Notes: generated from the sequence alone by a model not told the origin. A DNA stretch of 33,428 nt from an uncultured Fidelibacterota bacterium (GCA_913009735.1 CAJVYU010000026.1:1-33428); one strand, 5' to 3'. Shown: positions 16,462 through 24,162, counted from the stretch's first letter. Numbers and translations are program-made.

Positions 16462-16509
16462 TAAAAATGCCGCCGAATTTACAGCGCATGAATTGTCTAT
16501 GAAACAGTC

Positions 16510-16836
16510 TTAGTCAAATTTTGACTGGAGTTTAACTGCCGTCCCGTAAACCAACAATTCAGCTGTTGTCTGCATAATCATTGATGTTTGGAAACGGACA
16601 CCTACAATAGCATCGGCATCCAATTCCTCTGCGCGTTCAATCATTCGCTGGAGAGATTGTTCCCGGGCTTCAGCCAACATACCGGTATATTCTGTTATTT
16701 CACCGCCGATTAAACTGCGAAGGCCCGCAGCAATATCCTTACCAATATGCCTGGCCCGGATAGTATTTCCAATCACAATCCCCATTTGTTTAGAAATATT
16801 ATACCCGGCGACATTATCGGTCGTGGATATAATCAT
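16510..16836 (-). CDS. YbjQ family protein (DUF74, putative heavy-metal-binding domain)
   Basis: A 108-residue soluble protein of the YbjQ family, which forms pentameric rings in solved structures and is annotated as heavy-metal binding without firm function. Diagnostic blocks are GNTIRARHIGKDIAAGLRSL at 23-42, GEITEYTGMLAEAR at 45-58, and ELDADAIVGVRFQTS near 71-85. The length is standard. Its ATG overlaps the stop of the upstream small membrane protein by four bases, so the two are translationally coupled. Confidence 0.94.
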   Translation of the reverse strand: MIISTTDNVAGYNISKQMGIVIGNTIRARHIGKDIAAGLRSLIGGEITEYTGMLAEAREQSLQRMIERAEELDADAIVGVRFQTSMIMQTTAELLVYGTAVKLQSKFD

Positions 16837-17045
16837 TTGTCCACTCCTCTAAACGGCTCGTCTTTTTTCGCCTCTCTATTCTCTTTTACCATGTTAAATA
16901 ATATTAATATAACACCTGCGATAATGGCTAATGAGGCGAGGCCCAGAAGAGGGTTACTTACGATGAAGGATATGATTTTACTAATGAAAACCAGCGAAAA
17001 AATAATCACTCCTCCAATAATCAAATAGAGACCTGTGTCTTTCAT
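16833..17045 (-). CDS. Small two-helix membrane protein upstream of ybjQ
   Basis: A 70-residue protein with two hydrophobic segments (about 7-29 and 32-51), then a charged cytosolic tail (KENREAKKDEPFRG). AGGAG-like sequence precedes the ATG. It shares an ATGA overlap with the YbjQ gene, so it may anchor or recruit the YbjQ ring to the inner membrane; that is inference from position. I recognise no named family. Confidence 0.8.
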   Translation of the reverse strand: MKDTGLYLIIGGVIIFSLVFISKIISFIVSNPLLGLASLAIIAGVILILFNMVKENREAKKDEPFRGVDK

Positions 17046-17139
17046 AATTTTAAACTCCTATATTAGTGAACTAAAATAGTGCATTTATGCTATATTGAAA
17101 ATAAACTATCCCCTGATTAGAAACCGTATGATTTTATAA

Positions 17140-17281
17140 GACCTTTGCATAATTTATAGTGTGAAGAAAAAGAATTAAAATTTGTCTGATTAAGACGGTC
17201 TACCCGACTTTGCCCGCCCGGCCATGCCGTTCGGACGGGCCATTCAGGCGGGTTTATGCAATAGGTTATGTAAAAAGGTTT
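17140..17281 (+). repeat. Foldback repeat family, copy A (GC-rich core)
   Basis: A dispersed non-coding element related to 30994-31149. The block 17159-17196, from GTGTGAAG to GATTAAGAC, matches copy B (31130-31092, reverse) at about 34 of 39 positions. The right-end word TGCAATAGGTT (17257-17267) is identical to copy B (31015-31005). Both begin near an ACC(C)TTT end. The core here is a GC-rich hairpin, GCCCGCCCG (17212-17220) with CGGACGGGC (17232-17240), instead of copy B's AT-rich arm. The element ends eight bases before the next gene. The remaining bases from 17046 show nothing clear. Confidence 0.75.
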
Positions 17282-17288
17282 CTTTGTA

Positions 17289-17948
17289 ATGATAAATACA
17301 GATTTTTCAATTAATTCCTCAAAAGGCGGATATGATGATAATTTTCAGTATATTTTAACGTGTATACGCAGCAATGCCCAAATAGCAGTGGATGCAGCAT
17401 TACCTTTGGATACAGTAAAACCTTATTTAAATGGCTCATTTGTGGCAATGCTCATCACACATACCCACGGTGATCATATCGCTTTTATAGATGAATATTT
17501 AGAAGCATATCCAAAATTGTTAATTATTATACATGAACAATCTGCCGGGCGAATCAGTGCTGTGAATGTTCATTCGACTTATGATGGTGAACAAATTCTT
17601 ATTGGTGAACTCAATATCCATGTTTTGCACACACCGGGACATTTTCCCGATAGTTCATGTTACGCCCTGGAAAATATCGTTTTTACAGGAGATACATTGT
17701 TTGTAGGGAGAACAGGTCGAACCGTAGGCCAAGGCAGTCATACCGGGCAGCTATATCATTCTGTGTATGAAAAACTGCTGACCTTACCTCAAGATAGTGT
17801 AATTTACCCTGGGCATGATTATGGCCAATCACCTACAATATCTATAAGAAAAAATATTGAAATCAGCCCACTACTGCAGGCGACAAATGAACAAGACTTT
17901 ATTGAACGAATGGCTTCTTATGAAGCCAGCCGTAAACTATCATTATAA
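17289..17948 (+). CDS. Metallo-beta-lactamase-fold hydrolase (glyoxalase II-like)
   Basis: A 219-residue cytosolic metal hydrolase with the complete MBL set: THTHGDH at 57-63, HTPGH at 114-118, FTGDTLF at 132-138 and YPGHDYG at 173-179. The pattern (GDTLFVGRTGR, PGHDYG) is that of the hydroxyacylglutathione hydrolase/persulfide dioxygenase branch. The full GloB C-terminal substrate domain is short, so the thiol substrate is open. It is the first of seven close plus-strand genes. The ATG comes eight bases after a dispersed repeat and lacks a good ribosome site. Confidence 0.9.
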   Translation: MINTDFSINSSKGGYDDNFQYILTCIRSNAQIAVDAALPLDTVKPYLNGSFVAMLITHTHGDHIAFIDEYLEAYPKLLIIIHEQSAGRISAVNVHSTYDGEQILIGELNIHVLHTPGHFPDSSCYALENIVFTGDTLFVGRTGRTVGQGSHTGQLYHSVYEKLLTLPQDSVIYPGHDYGQSPTISIRKNIEISPLLQATNEQDFIERMASYEASRKLSL

Positions 17949-17963
17949 ACACAAGGAGTTCGT

Positions 17964-18278
17964 ATGAAAAAATCCATTATAAGTTTTATAATCGGCGTTA
18001 TAATAACGGCATCTTTCTTCGTTTTTGTGGGTGCTTCAGAGGCCAAAGACGATTCCCTCCGTTCCTTATTGTTGAAAATTGAGGAGTATATGGAAAACGA
18101 AATTGGGAAAAATGATGGTTCCGGCCGCTATCAATTACAGAGCTTCAGCATTGACCGCACTCACTGGCATTATTTACTCGATACTGCCACAGGTGAATTG
18201 TATCGCCTGGAACCCAGCCGGACCCCGGAGAACGGAAAATGGACTTTAATGTCAGCTGCTAATTTTGAAAAACCGTAG
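17964..18278 (+). CDS. Small exported protein of unknown function
   Basis: A 104-residue protein with a strong AAGGAG ribosome site and an N-terminal signal or anchor (MKKSIISFIIGVIITASFFV). After it come a charged helix and the block SIDRTHWHYLLDTATGELYR, which looks like a beta-rich domain with a turn at DTATGELYRL. I recognise no family. Gaps to its neighbours are 15 and 9 bases, so it is co-transcribed with the MBL protein and the lipoprotein. Confidence 0.78.
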   Translation: MKKSIISFIIGVIITASFFVFVGASEAKDDSLRSLLLKIEEYMENEIGKNDGSGRYQLQSFSIDRTHWHYLLDTATGELYRLEPSRTPENGKWTLMSAANFEKP

Positions 18279-18287
18279 GAGAAAATA

Positions 18288-18548
18288 ATGATCCGTAAAT
18301 TTTTCCCTTTAGTCCTCATCTTGGTATTCGCTTTGGTTGCGTGTCCGAATAAAGAAAAAGGTTGTGATGAGTGTGGAGGTACAATTCTGGACGGTTATTA
18401 TTTTAATAAAGTCACAGTTGAAGATCTGAGTGTTTTAGGTGAAATTGATGGAATTGAAATCGGAGCGTGCATCCGCTTTAAGCTGGATGGAACCGAATTT
18501 GATCTGGAAACAGTCAAAGTCGTTGACGACTGCTGCTGCGTAGAGTAA
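18288..18548 (+). CDS. Cysteine-rich predicted lipoprotein
   Basis: An 86-residue protein preceded by TAGGAG. The signal peptide ends in a lipobox (ALVAC, C19). The mature part has seven further cysteines, including a CDEC pair at 26-29, one in IGACIRF, and a CCC run four residues from the C-terminus. In the oxidising periplasm these would form disulfides or bind metal. No family recognised. It sits in the seven-gene run between the small exported protein and a predicted barrel protein. Confidence 0.75.
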   Translation: MIRKFFPLVLILVFALVACPNKEKGCDECGGTILDGYYFNKVTVEDLSVLGEIDGIEIGACIRFKLDGTEFDLETVKVVDDCCCVE

Positions 18549-18572
18549 AAATACATTTCTAGAAATTTAACA

Positions 18573-19169
18573 ATGGGTATTAGACGAATAATTCAATATG
18601 TCTTTTGGTTGATTTTATTCAGTTCTGTTAATGGACAAAGTGCACTTTTGAACAGAGGTGAAAGCGGATTTGGAATTGCGTATGGAGGAATATCAATAGA
18701 AGATTTCTCAAGTAACGGTACCACTGTAGGATTATCCATCAATGGAGTTGATCTTTCTATTGCAAAAATAAATACAGAAGGTGTGTCTTCCTATTCTCAA
18801 TCCATTTCATATTTATTTCCAAAATATGATAATGATATCACAGATTTTATGATTTCAGTTTCTCACAGTAAACAAGAGATTAAAACTGAAGTTAGAAACT
18901 ATGAACTTAATATTTTTGGTATTACAGCAAATAGTTTCGGTCAATTTAGGTTAAACACAAATACCAATTTATTTATAGGTACATCCTTTGGTGGAGCATT
19001 TAGTTCGGATAGTGGAATTTTATCTATTGGAATATTTGCAACATTATCAAGCCGAGGCTCAAATGGACCCGTTATTGCATTAACTCCTGAAATCGGTATG
19101 TTTTTTGCTAAAAAGAGAATAACATATTTGGGATTAGAATTTGCTCTTGTTGTAGGTGTAGGTGATTAA
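18573..19169 (+). CDS. Predicted exported beta-rich protein, possibly outer membrane
   Basis: The 198-residue protein has an N-terminal signal peptide (MGIRRIIQYVFWLILFSSVNG, cleavage near residue 21). The mature part has alternating polar/hydrophobic strands with repeated G-x-S and N-T patterns (FGIAYGGISIEDF, NLFIGTSFGGAF), as in small outer-membrane barrels. The final residue is D rather than F, which weakens the barrel assignment. No family recognised. Its last eight bases overlap the GTG start of the esterase gene. Confidence 0.68.
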   Translation: MGIRRIIQYVFWLILFSSVNGQSALLNRGESGFGIAYGGISIEDFSSNGTTVGLSINGVDLSIAKINTEGVSSYSQSISYLFPKYDNDITDFMISVSHSKQEIKTEVRNYELNIFGITANSFGQFRLNTNTNLFIGTSFGGAFSSDSGILSIGIFATLSSRGSNGPVIALTPEIGMFFAKKRITYLGLEFALVVGVGD

Positions 19170-19788
19170 TTATTTCCAAGACAGCGACACGCCCACTCGG
19201 GCGGTCATTGGCCTACATGGCTGGACGGGCGATGAACATTCTATGGTTCCTGTGGCCAGGTCCATGAATTTGGAAAATACAAAATGGTATATTCCGCGGG
19301 CGCCGTACAAATCTGATGCCAATAAGGGGTTTACCTGGTTTAGCGGCAATGATGAAATTGGCTGGAAATATGAAAAGACATTTGAATTAACGACTGCTCT
19401 GATTGCTCAAGTACTTAAAGATGGATTTGCACCAAAAGATATTTATTTAATTGGCTTTTCCATGGGTGCCGGATTGAGTTATTATGTTGCCTTGAGTTTA
19501 GATTTCCCAATCGGAGGAATTATTCCTATCGCCGGATTTATCAATAATCCTGATCGACTTTTTGCAAACGCGACTGAAGCCAGCCGGAAAACGCCAATAC
19601 TATTATTACATGGAACAGAAGATGAAATAGTCAAACCCGAATTAGGTGAAAAAGCTTATGAATTACTTGTTGAACATGGATACTCTGTCCGGTTAGAAAA
19701 ATATAATGCACCTCATAAAATTCCAACAATAGTGAATATATTAATCAAAAATTTTATTAATGATTATGATAAACATAATGGTTCATAA
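19162..19788 (+). CDS. Alpha/beta hydrolase, phospholipase/carboxylesterase type
   Basis: A 208-residue cytosolic serine hydrolase of the acyl-protein thioesterase/carboxylesterase family. The oxyanion region GLHGWTGDE starts at 18; the nucleophile is S100 in GFSMG (98-102), the acid D154 in HGTEDE, and the base H185 in APHKIP. The start is a GTG at 19162, needed to include the first strand; no ATG exists before the conserved HGW. It overlaps the preceding gene by eight bases and the following protease gene by up to 29, so translation is likely coupled. Confidence 0.9.
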   Translation: MINYFQDSDTPTRAVIGLHGWTGDEHSMVPVARSMNLENTKWYIPRAPYKSDANKGFTWFSGNDEIGWKYEKTFELTTALIAQVLKDGFAPKDIYLIGFSMGAGLSYYVALSLDFPIGGIIPIAGFINNPDRLFANATEASRKTPILLLHGTEDEIVKPELGEKAYELLVEHGYSVRLEKYNAPHKIPTIVNILIKNFINDYDKHNGS

Positions 19789-20914
19789 AAAGAAAGATAT
19801 CCATCCTCTCCTGGATGCTGAAAAACAGATCCAGGCCCAGAAATATGAAAAAGAAAAACGCCTTTTTGGTTTACTAGGTTCAGTGATTTCATTCGCATTT
19901 GTTCTTTGGTATTATTTTTCCGGTTTCAGTTTCCAAGTCGCTCACCTTGAATTTTCATTCATCTGGACATTTTTGATCTATGTTCTCATTTTTCAAATCA
20001 TTTCAACTGTAATCGGACTACCTTTGAGTTATTATTCCGGATATGTTCATGAGCATAAGTGGGGATTTTCTAATTATACTCATAAAACGTGGGCATTGGA
20101 TCAGCTAAAATCATTTTTAGTCGGTCTTGTTTTATTTCCACTACTTTTAGGATTGCTTTACTGGGTTTTTGCTACTTTTCCAGATATTTGGTGGTTGGTA
20201 GCCGGTGCAGCAACAGCGATTGTTTCTGTGATTTTTGCAACTCTTTTTCCTGTAGTCATTGCTCCCATTTTTAATAAGTATGATCCAATCGAAGATGTGA
20301 GCCTGGTAAACAAATTAACAGAAATATTAAAAAAAGCCGGACTTAAACCAGGCGGGTTTTTTAAACAGGATATGAGTAAACAGACAAAAAAAGAAAATGC
20401 ATTTTTGGCCGGACTGGGAAAAACTCGTCGGGTAGTCATGGCTGACAATTTACTGGAACACATGAGTGAAGGTGAAATATCGTCTGTAATCGCCCATGAA
20501 GTGGGACATTATAAATACAGTCACCTTCCAAAAAATATTGTTATAGGAACAACTCAACAGCTTATCATATTTTATTTATTAGATATGACTATGAAAAAAA
20601 TCTTCCCTGAATTTCTCACCTCAAATACTGCCAATCTGGCTCTCTTCCCCATGATCGGGTTGATTATGGGATTTTTATCCGGTTTCCTGTTTGGTCCATT
20701 AAATAACTGGATATCCCGCTATTTTGAACGACAGGCTGATCAAATATCGCTGGAATTATATTCTCAAAAAGATGATTTTTTAAGTGCCATGGCAGGTCTT
20801 GCAAACCGTAATTTATCTAACGCTTATCCAAGTGGGTGGGTAAAATGGCTATATTATTCTCATCCACCCATTGGTGAGAGATTGTCTTTTGCCGAGGAGT
20901 TTCAATATGATTGA
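19760..20914 (+). CDS. M48 family (Ste24/HtpX-like) membrane metalloprotease
   Basis: A 384-residue inner-membrane zinc protease resembling Ste24 CAAX protease 1. The zinc motif is HEVGH at 246-250 (in VIAHEVGHYKYSH), the third ligand glutamate is in FERQAD (322-327), and NAFLAGLGKTRRVV precedes them as in Ste24. About seven membrane helices are visible. Ste24 relatives in bacteria probably take part in membrane-protein quality control, as no prenylated CAAX proteins are expected. ATG codons at 19760, 19766 and 19778 are all possible; none has a clear ribosome site and the last gives least overlap. Confidence 0.9.
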   Translation: MIMINIMVHKKKDIHPLLDAEKQIQAQKYEKEKRLFGLLGSVISFAFVLWYYFSGFSFQVAHLEFSFIWTFLIYVLIFQIISTVIGLPLSYYSGYVHEHKWGFSNYTHKTWALDQLKSFLVGLVLFPLLLGLLYWVFATFPDIWWLVAGAATAIVSVIFATLFPVVIAPIFNKYDPIEDVSLVNKLTEILKKAGLKPGGFFKQDMSKQTKKENAFLAGLGKTRRVVMADNLLEHMSEGEISSVIAHEVGHYKYSHLPKNIVIGTTQQLIIFYLLDMTMKKIFPEFLTSNTANLALFPMIGLIMGFLSGFLFGPLNNWISRYFERQADQISLELYSQKDDFLSAMAGLANRNLSNAYPSGWVKWLYYSHPPIGERLSFAEEFQYD

Positions 20915-21563
20915 ACAAAGTACACTTGATTTTTTATCCAAACTCAAGCAAAACAATGACCGCGCGTGGTTCAATGACCACAAAAAGGATTACAAATCAG
21001 CATTGGCGAATTTTACGGATATGGTAGCAATACTACTCCATAACATTTCCGGATTTGACGAGTGCTTGATAGCTGTACAGCCAAAGGAATGTTTATTCAG
21101 GATATATCGCGACGTGCGATTTTCCAAAGACAAAAGTCCATATAAAACATGGTTTAGTGCGTCGATGAGCAGCCGTGGACGAAAAGGACTTTGGCCAGGA
21201 TATTACCTTCATTTAGAACCGGGGAATATTTATTTGGGCGGCGGCATTTGGCATCCGTCGAAAGAGGCTCTCCAAAATATTCGTGAATATATAGTTGACC
21301 ATTATGATGAATTAGAAAAAATTGTCCTCGGCAAAACATTTAAAAAGCATTTTGGTAAAATGGATGGTGAACAATTGAAAACAGCACCAAAAGGCTATCC
21401 CAAAGATCACCCACAGATTCAATGGCTTCGGTATAAGGATTTTCTAGCCGGCTGTTCAAAAAATAAGATCGATCTAACTTCAGAAAAGATAATTGCAGAC
21501 TTTACAGCTGACTATAAAGTTATGTTTCCGTTTATCCAATTTTTGCGAAAAGCAGTATTATGA
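20907..21563 (+). CDS. DUF2461 family protein
   Basis: A 218-residue soluble protein. The start at 20907 is fixed by GAGGAG-type sequence seven bases upstream and gives the family's usual opening (TLDFLSKLKQNNDRAWFNDHK). An upstream in-frame start at 20871 would lie inside the protease gene. The family block RIYRDVRFSKDKSPYKTW and the later GGGIWHPS are diagnostic of DUF2461, which has no assigned function. Its ATG overlaps the protease's last codons, and hairpins follow the stop, so it ends the seven-gene run. Confidence 0.92.
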   Translation: MIEQSTLDFLSKLKQNNDRAWFNDHKKDYKSALANFTDMVAILLHNISGFDECLIAVQPKECLFRIYRDVRFSKDKSPYKTWFSASMSSRGRKGLWPGYYLHLEPGNIYLGGGIWHPSKEALQNIREYIVDHYDELEKIVLGKTFKKHFGKMDGEQLKTAPKGYPKDHPQIQWLRYKDFLAGCSKNKIDLTSEKIIADFTADYKVMFPFIQFLRKAVL

Positions 21564-21607
21564 TTTTCTTCCACCTGCTATTTTCTACTTTTTCAGAGTA
21601 ATGTACT

Positions 21608-21691
21608 GCAGACATTCCCCGTCTGCCACATATGAAAAATAAGAAATGGGAGGCTGTCTGCAGAATGACAGACAAGAATGTCTGTCATTCT
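21608..21691. repeat. Two-hairpin element, copy 1, between convergent genes
   Basis: Hairpin 1: GCAGAC (21608-21613) / GTCTGC (21621-21626) with loop ATTCCCC. Hairpin 2: AGAATGACAGACA (21662-21674) / TGTCTGTCATTCT (21679-21691), a perfect 13-bp stem with loop AGAA. It lies between the DUF2461 stop and the convergent cold-shock gene stop, so it may also end both transcripts. A related pair lies at 24426-24468. Confidence 0.72.
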
Positions 21692-21694
21692 TTG

Positions 21695-21904
21695 CTATTC
21701 TGGTTGAACATTAATCGCCTTATCCCCTTTCATATCGAAATCTGTATCAAACTTTACACGAAAACCTTCCCGGAGGAATCCGGCCATACGCTGCATGCGC
21801 GGACTTAAACTTCCACCGTGGAAAAAATAGTCAACACCATCATCACTGCGGATAAAACCAAATTTCTTTTCACTGTCATAATGTCTAATAATTCCTCTTT
21901 CCAT
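21695..21904 (-). CDS. Cold-shock-domain protein
   Basis: A 69-residue single-stranded nucleic-acid-binding protein. It opens with ERGIIRHYDSEKKFGFI, where KFGFI (14-18) is RNP1; DYFFH at 25-29 is RNP2. The rest completes the five-stranded barrel, ending in KGDKAINVQP. The loop SLSPRMQRMAG is longer and more basic than in CspA. AAAGGAG precedes the ATG. It follows the membrane-protein gene by four bases, so it is the last gene of a three-gene minus-strand operon. Confidence 0.93.
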   Translation of the reverse strand: MERGIIRHYDSEKKFGFIRSDDGVDYFFHGGSLSPRMQRMAGFLREGFRVKFDTDFDMKGDKAINVQPE

Positions 21905-21908
21905 TTTT

Positions 21909-22376
21909 TTAACTCCTTTTTCTGAATCGATAAAAATATAGAATAATAATACCTGCCAGGTTTGGAAACCAAATCAGCGGGTGGGACCAGGGAATTCCGT
22001 TAATCGTAAAATCCGTCAATGGCCAAAGGAATTGAGTCGGGAAATATTCATTTGAGTGAAACGGTAAATCCATAATAATGTGCAAAGGCCATCCCAACAT
22101 GGCAAAAGCAATGTCTTTTCTTTTTGTTGCTATTAAACCGATAAACAGCAACGCCGGTATAAAACTGTGGGATAAATTATAGTTAAAAATTACCCAAGCA
22201 GGAATAATGTTCAGCGGAGGGGGTCCTATTTGAAAATTTCCTTCGAATAACCTTAAAATTCCAAAGAGACCAAAGGAAAAAAGATCTGGTAAAATACCAA
22301 AAAACACGGCAAGCCCGGGACGACCTTGATACCCGAACAATCCTCTACCCCATAACCCATGACTGAAAATGTCTAT
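21909..22376 (-). CDS. Polytopic membrane protein with apparent ATA start
   Basis: A protein of about 155 residues with about four hydrophobic segments and conserved-looking His/Asp positions (FSHGLWG, NLSHSF, HIIMDLPFH), recalling YdjM/YbcI-like membrane proteins annotated as metal-dependent hydrolases. No ATG exists in frame: the upstream TAA of the DUF4442 gene is only one codon before an ATA at 22376-22374. AAGGG lies seven bases above that ATA, and starting there keeps the IDIFSHGLW opening. A TTG at 22340 would cut off that motif. Non-AUG initiation or a base error are both possible. Confidence 0.72.
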   Translation of the reverse strand: MDIFSHGLWGRGLFGYQGRPGLAVFFGILPDLFSFGLFGILRLFEGNFQIGPPPLNIIPAWVIFNYNLSHSFIPALLFIGLIATKRKDIAFAMLGWPLHIIMDLPFHSNEYFPTQFLWPLTDFTINGIPWSHPLIWFPNLAGIIILYFYRFRKRS

Positions 22377-22379
22377 TGG

Positions 22380-22859
22380 TTAACCCTTATCTTTAATCGA
22401 TAACGTTAATGTGTATTTGGCAACCGGTTCATCTCCCGACTGGCTGGGAACAGTCACCGTAATATCTACCGGTACATTCTGACGTTCACCTGTTTCTGCA
22501 GCAAGTTGGACTGCCTCTCTCACTTTTATACCGTCATTGCAGGTGAAATAGGCATCTCCCTGAACACGCTTCAGATAATCTGCATGAATGTTTTTGAAAA
22601 TTAGGACAATCTTTTTTTCCGTTTTCTCAATATGCCGCATGGCCAATAGTCCACCCACCAAATCAGCTCCGACTGTAAGAGCACCAATATACATGGAATT
22701 CACATGGTTTTTTACTCTGCGTCTGAACGGAATTTTGATGACACATTTTTTATCGTTTATTTCATGAATTTTGGGACGACAAAAAAATATAAGCGGAATC
22801 TTGAAAAAGCCCAGTGTCCACAAAAAACGTTTTGCCTGTACGAGGTTTGATAATTTCAT
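22380..22859 (-). CDS. DUF4442 (hotdog-fold) protein
   Basis: A 159-residue protein resembling DUF4442, a hotdog-fold family related to acyl-CoA thioesterases. The central helix block MYIGALTVGADLVGGLLA (56-73) and the strands KIVLIFKNIHADYLKR and CNDGIKVREAV fit. Activity and substrate are not known. The following membrane-protein gene begins within a few bases, so translation is probably coupled. Confidence 0.82.
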   Translation of the reverse strand: MKLSNLVQAKRFLWTLGFFKIPLIFFCRPKIHEINDKKCVIKIPFRRRVKNHVNSMYIGALTVGADLVGGLLAMRHIEKTEKKIVLIFKNIHADYLKRVQGDAYFTCNDGIKVREAVQLAAETGERQNVPVDITVTVPSQSGDEPVAKYTLTLSIKDKG

Positions 22860-22860
22860 A

Positions 22861-22935
22861 TTAATTCAATTTCGAATCAATCCACGCGTCTATGTGATTT
22901 TTGATAATATCCAGGGTCAAATGTTCATCCTGCAG
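22861..22935 (-). pseudogene. Possible C-terminal gene remnant
   Basis: Twenty-four sense codons ending in TAA at 22861-22863 read as a coherent helix (HLTLDIIKNHIDAWIDSKLN), but the frame is blocked just upstream by TAG and has no usual start. It may be the tail of a lost gene. From 22936 to 23034 I see nothing else. Confidence 0.22.
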
Positions 22936-23034
22936 CTATGATCAGAAAAAATAATTAACTTGTTACGTTCGTTCATATTTACAATCAGTATCTTGTTTAA
23001 AAAATTTATTCAGAAAAAGTACCTGTGAATGTAA

Positions 23035-23078
23035 ACAATAAATCCCCGTCCCTAAAATTGGGACCAGGGATTTATTGT
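23035..23078 (-). terminator. Long hairpin downstream of lipocalin-like lipoprotein gene
   Basis: ACAATAAATCCC (23035-23046) pairs perfectly with GGGATTTATTGT (23067-23078); an inner GTCCC/GGGAC stem extends it after a small internal loop. It lies 21 bases beyond the stop of the minus-strand gene at 23099. The T-tract is weak. Confidence 0.68.
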
Positions 23079-23098
23079 AATAATTATGATAAAAAAAG

Positions 23099-23593
23099 TT
23101 ACTGCTTTATGTACACCGTAATGGAACAAGATGCTTCAACCCAATTATTTCCGGCTTCCCGGCATGATGTCGAATCTGCATGATCTGTTTCTTCGAAAGT
23201 ATTAGAATCCTTGCAAAATGCGTCCACTTCGTCAGTCATGGTAAAAGAACGACCAAAAGCATCCATGGAGAGCATCATACAGTCATCCAAACCCAGACAA
23301 AGTAAACCATCAGCGTTTTCCTCCCAGGTTCCTGTCTCTGTTGATGGAGAGCCAAACTCAGTCATGCTCATTTCATAGGAACCGTCTTTATTAAAGGTAA
23401 GAGATTTTTCAAAACCAAGGGCTTGTTTAAAATCCCAGCCGGAAGAATCAATTTCACCTGTACAATCAACGTTCTCATATTCGCCAATGAATGTGACATT
23501 CCAAGTCCCGACAAAGGGTGAAACATCTTTTTCTTTATTCTCACATGTGATGAAAATCATCAACGAGATAATAATTAATACCGTTTTTTTCAT
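23099..23593 (-). CDS. Lipocalin-like predicted lipoprotein
   Basis: A 164-residue exported protein with a lipoprotein signal (MKKTVLIIISLMIFITC, C17). The mature part begins SPFVGTWNVTFIG and continues with KSLTFNKDGSYEMSM and TETGTWEENADGLL, the GxW plus repeated strand layout of lipocalin-like domains. Several cysteines near the C-terminus (FCKDSN, TSCREAG, EASCSITV) suggest disulfides. Ligand unknown. A GAGGA site precedes the ATG. Confidence 0.75.
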   Translation of the reverse strand: MKKTVLIIISLMIFITCENKEKDVSPFVGTWNVTFIGEYENVDCTGEIDSSGWDFKQALGFEKSLTFNKDGSYEMSMTEFGSPSTETGTWEENADGLLCLGLDDCMMLSMDAFGRSFTMTDEVDAFCKDSNTFEETDHADSTSCREAGNNWVEASCSITVYIKQ

Positions 23594-23659
23594 TTTTTCC
23601 TCTTTGGTTAAATCCTATTCTTTTGAGTAGGGTTTAAAAACCAAGTATTATTTGTTTAA

Positions 23660-24148
23660 TTATTTTTCAATTAACGTAGCTTTAAATGGAAATGTACCAA
23701 ACTTTGAATCTACAAAATAGGTTCCATCTAAACGATAAACAGCTTTCTTTTTGAGAATAGAATTAAAAACAGCTTTTCCTACAGTTGTAATTTTTAACTC
23801 TGCTGTCTCCTCAAAAGTGAAATCACCTTTTTTGGGTATTTTTATCTTTTTGTCATTGTAAAATTTGGTAGCAAATTTATCATTGATGAATAATTCAAAT
23901 TCAATTCTATTGAGTTTCACACCAATTATATTAGGATTATTTCCTTCAAAAAGTATTTTCAGGATTAGTTTATTGGGCGATTTTAGCGGATTGTATTTTA
24001 CTTTTTTCACTTTGAAGTCTATTTTTAATGGTTTCACCTGTTCTTTTACGACTTTCAAAGCTTGCTTTTTCAGATTCTTAAACTGTGCAGATACCGGTAC
24101 CGGATTGATTAATAAAAGCGATATGATTAATACTATTGCCCGTTTCAT
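23660..24148 (-). CDS. Exported LEA14-like (WHy-domain) protein
   Basis: The 162 residues start with a signal peptide ending near VSAQF (about residue 22). The remainder is one LEA type 2/WHy-like domain: strands around PLKIDFKVKKVKYNPL, the NPN element in FEGNNPNIIGVKLNRIEF, and the closing strand FGTFPFKATLIEK. WHy domains occur in desiccation- and stress-related proteins and in bacterial exported proteins of unclear role. The lysine content is high. GAAGGAAG is a good ribosome site. The gap to the next gene downstream is 66 bases. Confidence 0.78.
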   Translation of the reverse strand: MKRAIVLIISLLLINPVPVSAQFKNLKKQALKVVKEQVKPLKIDFKVKKVKYNPLKSPNKLILKILFEGNNPNIIGVKLNRIEFELFINDKFATKFYNDKKIKIPKKGDFTFEETAELKITTVGKAVFNSILKKKAVYRLDGTYFVDSKFGTFPFKATLIEK

Positions 24149-24162
24149 TTCTTCCTTCTCGG

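Noticed and set aside
20871-20906. Upstream start for the DUF2461 gene
   Set aside because: It lies inside the protease gene; the ATG at 20907 has a strong ribosome site and gives the family N-terminus.
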